Part shown: in pieces, positions 5,967 through 6,470 of the stretch
How positions within the stretch are numbered: position 1 is the first letter of the stretch
Layout: every line of letters starts with the position of its first letter
Assembly (NCBI GenBank): GCA_020629335.1
Contig: JAHDDN010000310.1
Span: 1 to 6,470, forward strand
Length of the DNA stretch: 6,470 nt
Reading direction: 5' to 3'
DNA from: Chitinophagales bacterium
Lineage (GTDB): Bacteria > Bacteroidota > Bacteroidia > Chitinophagales > UBA2359
Notes under the pieces: model-generated
Databases searched by the model: none
The model's input: the letters and a program-made list of their open reading frames with translations, nothing else
Told to the model about the DNA's origin: nothing
Program-made: the position numbers and the translations under genes

Positions 5967-5987
5967 TTATGTTATTTTTACACATAA
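5967..5987. promoter_or_regulatory. Candidate TetR operator: TTATGT-N9-ACATAA
   Basis: TTATGT (5967-5972) and ACATAA (5982-5987) form a perfect 6-base inverted repeat, 21 bases overall, 22 bases before the ATG of the TetR-family gene. TetR regulators usually bind short dyads upstream of their own gene, and the size and place fit self-control. The gap between the lipoprotein stop and this gene (5875-6009) is AT-rich, so a chance dyad is possible. No promoter with both a good TTG and a good TAnnTTTG at proper spacing was found in it. Confidence 0.4.
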
Positions 5988-6009
5988 TGTTAAACCAAAT
6001 CGTTTAGAT

Positions 6010-6470
6010 ATGCCCAGAATAAAAGTAACCTCCAACCAATGGATTGAATTGGGTACTCAATTGTTTTCCCAAAAAGGTATTGATGGCATTAATGTCGAAT
6101 TAATGGCCAAAGAATTAGATTGCAATAAGTCAAGTTTTTACTGGCACTTCAAAAACAAAGCAAACTTCCTAAGCAAAATATTAGACGCTTGGGCGCAATC
6201 AGAAAAAGCTAAAGTAGATCGTGATGCAAAAGATGCATTAGGACAAATAGTAGATTGCATCGTCAATAGTCCTCTAAAGGATTTTGTTTTTCACCTAAGA
6301 AAACATTCCGCAAATGACGAGGCAGCTGGCAAAGTTTTAGCCAGTGTAGAACGTAAGTGGATGACTGCCTTAGGTAGCGCTCTGACAACTGCACGCAACA
6401 AAAAAAGCACTAAAGACAAAGCACAAGTTGCCTATACTTATTTAACAGGATGGCACGAGCTCAATAAAGG
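6010..6470 (+). CDS. TetR-family transcriptional regulator, 3' end cut by the window
   Basis: The frame opens at the ATG at 6010 and runs without a stop to the window edge, giving 153 residues and an incomplete codon. TetR proteins are usually about 190-220 residues, so most of the gene is present. Residues 8-54 form the DNA-binding region: a first helix with W11-I-E-L-G and L-F-S-Q-K-G, then the helix-turn-helix I-N-V-E-L-M-A-K-E-L-D-C-N-K-S-S-F-Y-W-H-F (27-47) and K-N-K (48-50), the classic TetR core. The rest is helical and should bind a ligand and form the dimer, but ligand regions vary and it gives no hint of the inducer. It lies 135 bases after the binding-protein gene, with a dyad upstream that may be its own operator. 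It could control the peptidase and lipoprotein pair or genes beyond the window; the sequence does not decide. Confidence 0.9.
   Translation, partial: MPRIKVTSNQWIELGTQLFSQKGIDGINVELMAKELDCNKSSFYWHFKNKANFLSKILDAWAQSEKAKVDRDAKDALGQIVDCIVNSPLKDFVFHLRKHSANDEAAGKVLASVERKWMTALGSALTTARNKKSTKDKAQVAYTYLTGWHELNK

Noticed and set aside
5931..5980. Promoter for the TetR gene
   Set aside because: TTTG at 5936-5939 or 5957-5960 and the AT-rich TATTTT boxes at 5963 and 5973 either lack the closing TTTG or have poor spacing; the region is too AT-rich for a safe call.

Overview
The window looks like chromosomal DNA of a Bacteroidota (a free-living, AT-leaning type such as a saprospirian or flavobacterial relative; the genus cannot be read from here). 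The reasons are a C-terminal type IX secretion (T9SS) sorting domain, a lipoprotein signal of the L-F-N-S-C kind, starts that lack a Shine-Dalgarno box, and a candidate promoter that fits the Bacteroidota TTG-N(17-23)-TAnnTTTG pattern. All recognised genes are on the + strand.

Bases 1-889 hold no convincing protein gene and are packed with repeats and hairpins. A 192-base sequence occurs twice without a mismatch (1-192 and 240-431, period 239), and each copy contains four inverted repeats. A degenerate 23-base duplication (476-498 and 508-530) and a 9-base tandem (557-582) follow. Next comes a stretch of about 213 bases (595-807) whose ends pair and which holds several nested helices. It reads as a structured RNA or RNA-derived intergenic element, and its 3' hairpin is a perfect 20-base inverted repeat with a second, GC-rich repeat in its loop. 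That GC-rich repeat family occurs three times in the window (461-487, 755-781, 1648-1687).

Bases 890-2235 carry a secreted thioredoxin-like protein with a T9SS sorting tail and a RimJ/RimL-type GNAT acetyltransferase, separated by the third GC-rich hairpin. For both genes the longest possible reading frame would begin inside a repeat hairpin, so the downstream ATGs were chosen. Bases 2222-2350 contain a 42-codon open stretch with protein-like composition and no start codon, probably the tail of a lost gene.

Bases 2417-5874 form a likely two-gene transcription unit with a 41-base gap: an exported DUF885-family metallopeptidase with an HExxPGH motif, then a family 5 (oligopeptide/dipeptide-type) solute-binding lipoprotein. 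Together they suggest peptide breakdown outside the cytoplasm and capture of the products, although no ABC permease or ATPase gene lies in the window. The final gene (6010 to the edge) is the N-terminal part of a TetR-family regulator, preceded by a short inverted repeat that could be its operator.

The protein genes belong to known families and no new multi-gene system is evident. The least explained material is the repeat and structured-RNA cluster in the first 0.9 kb.
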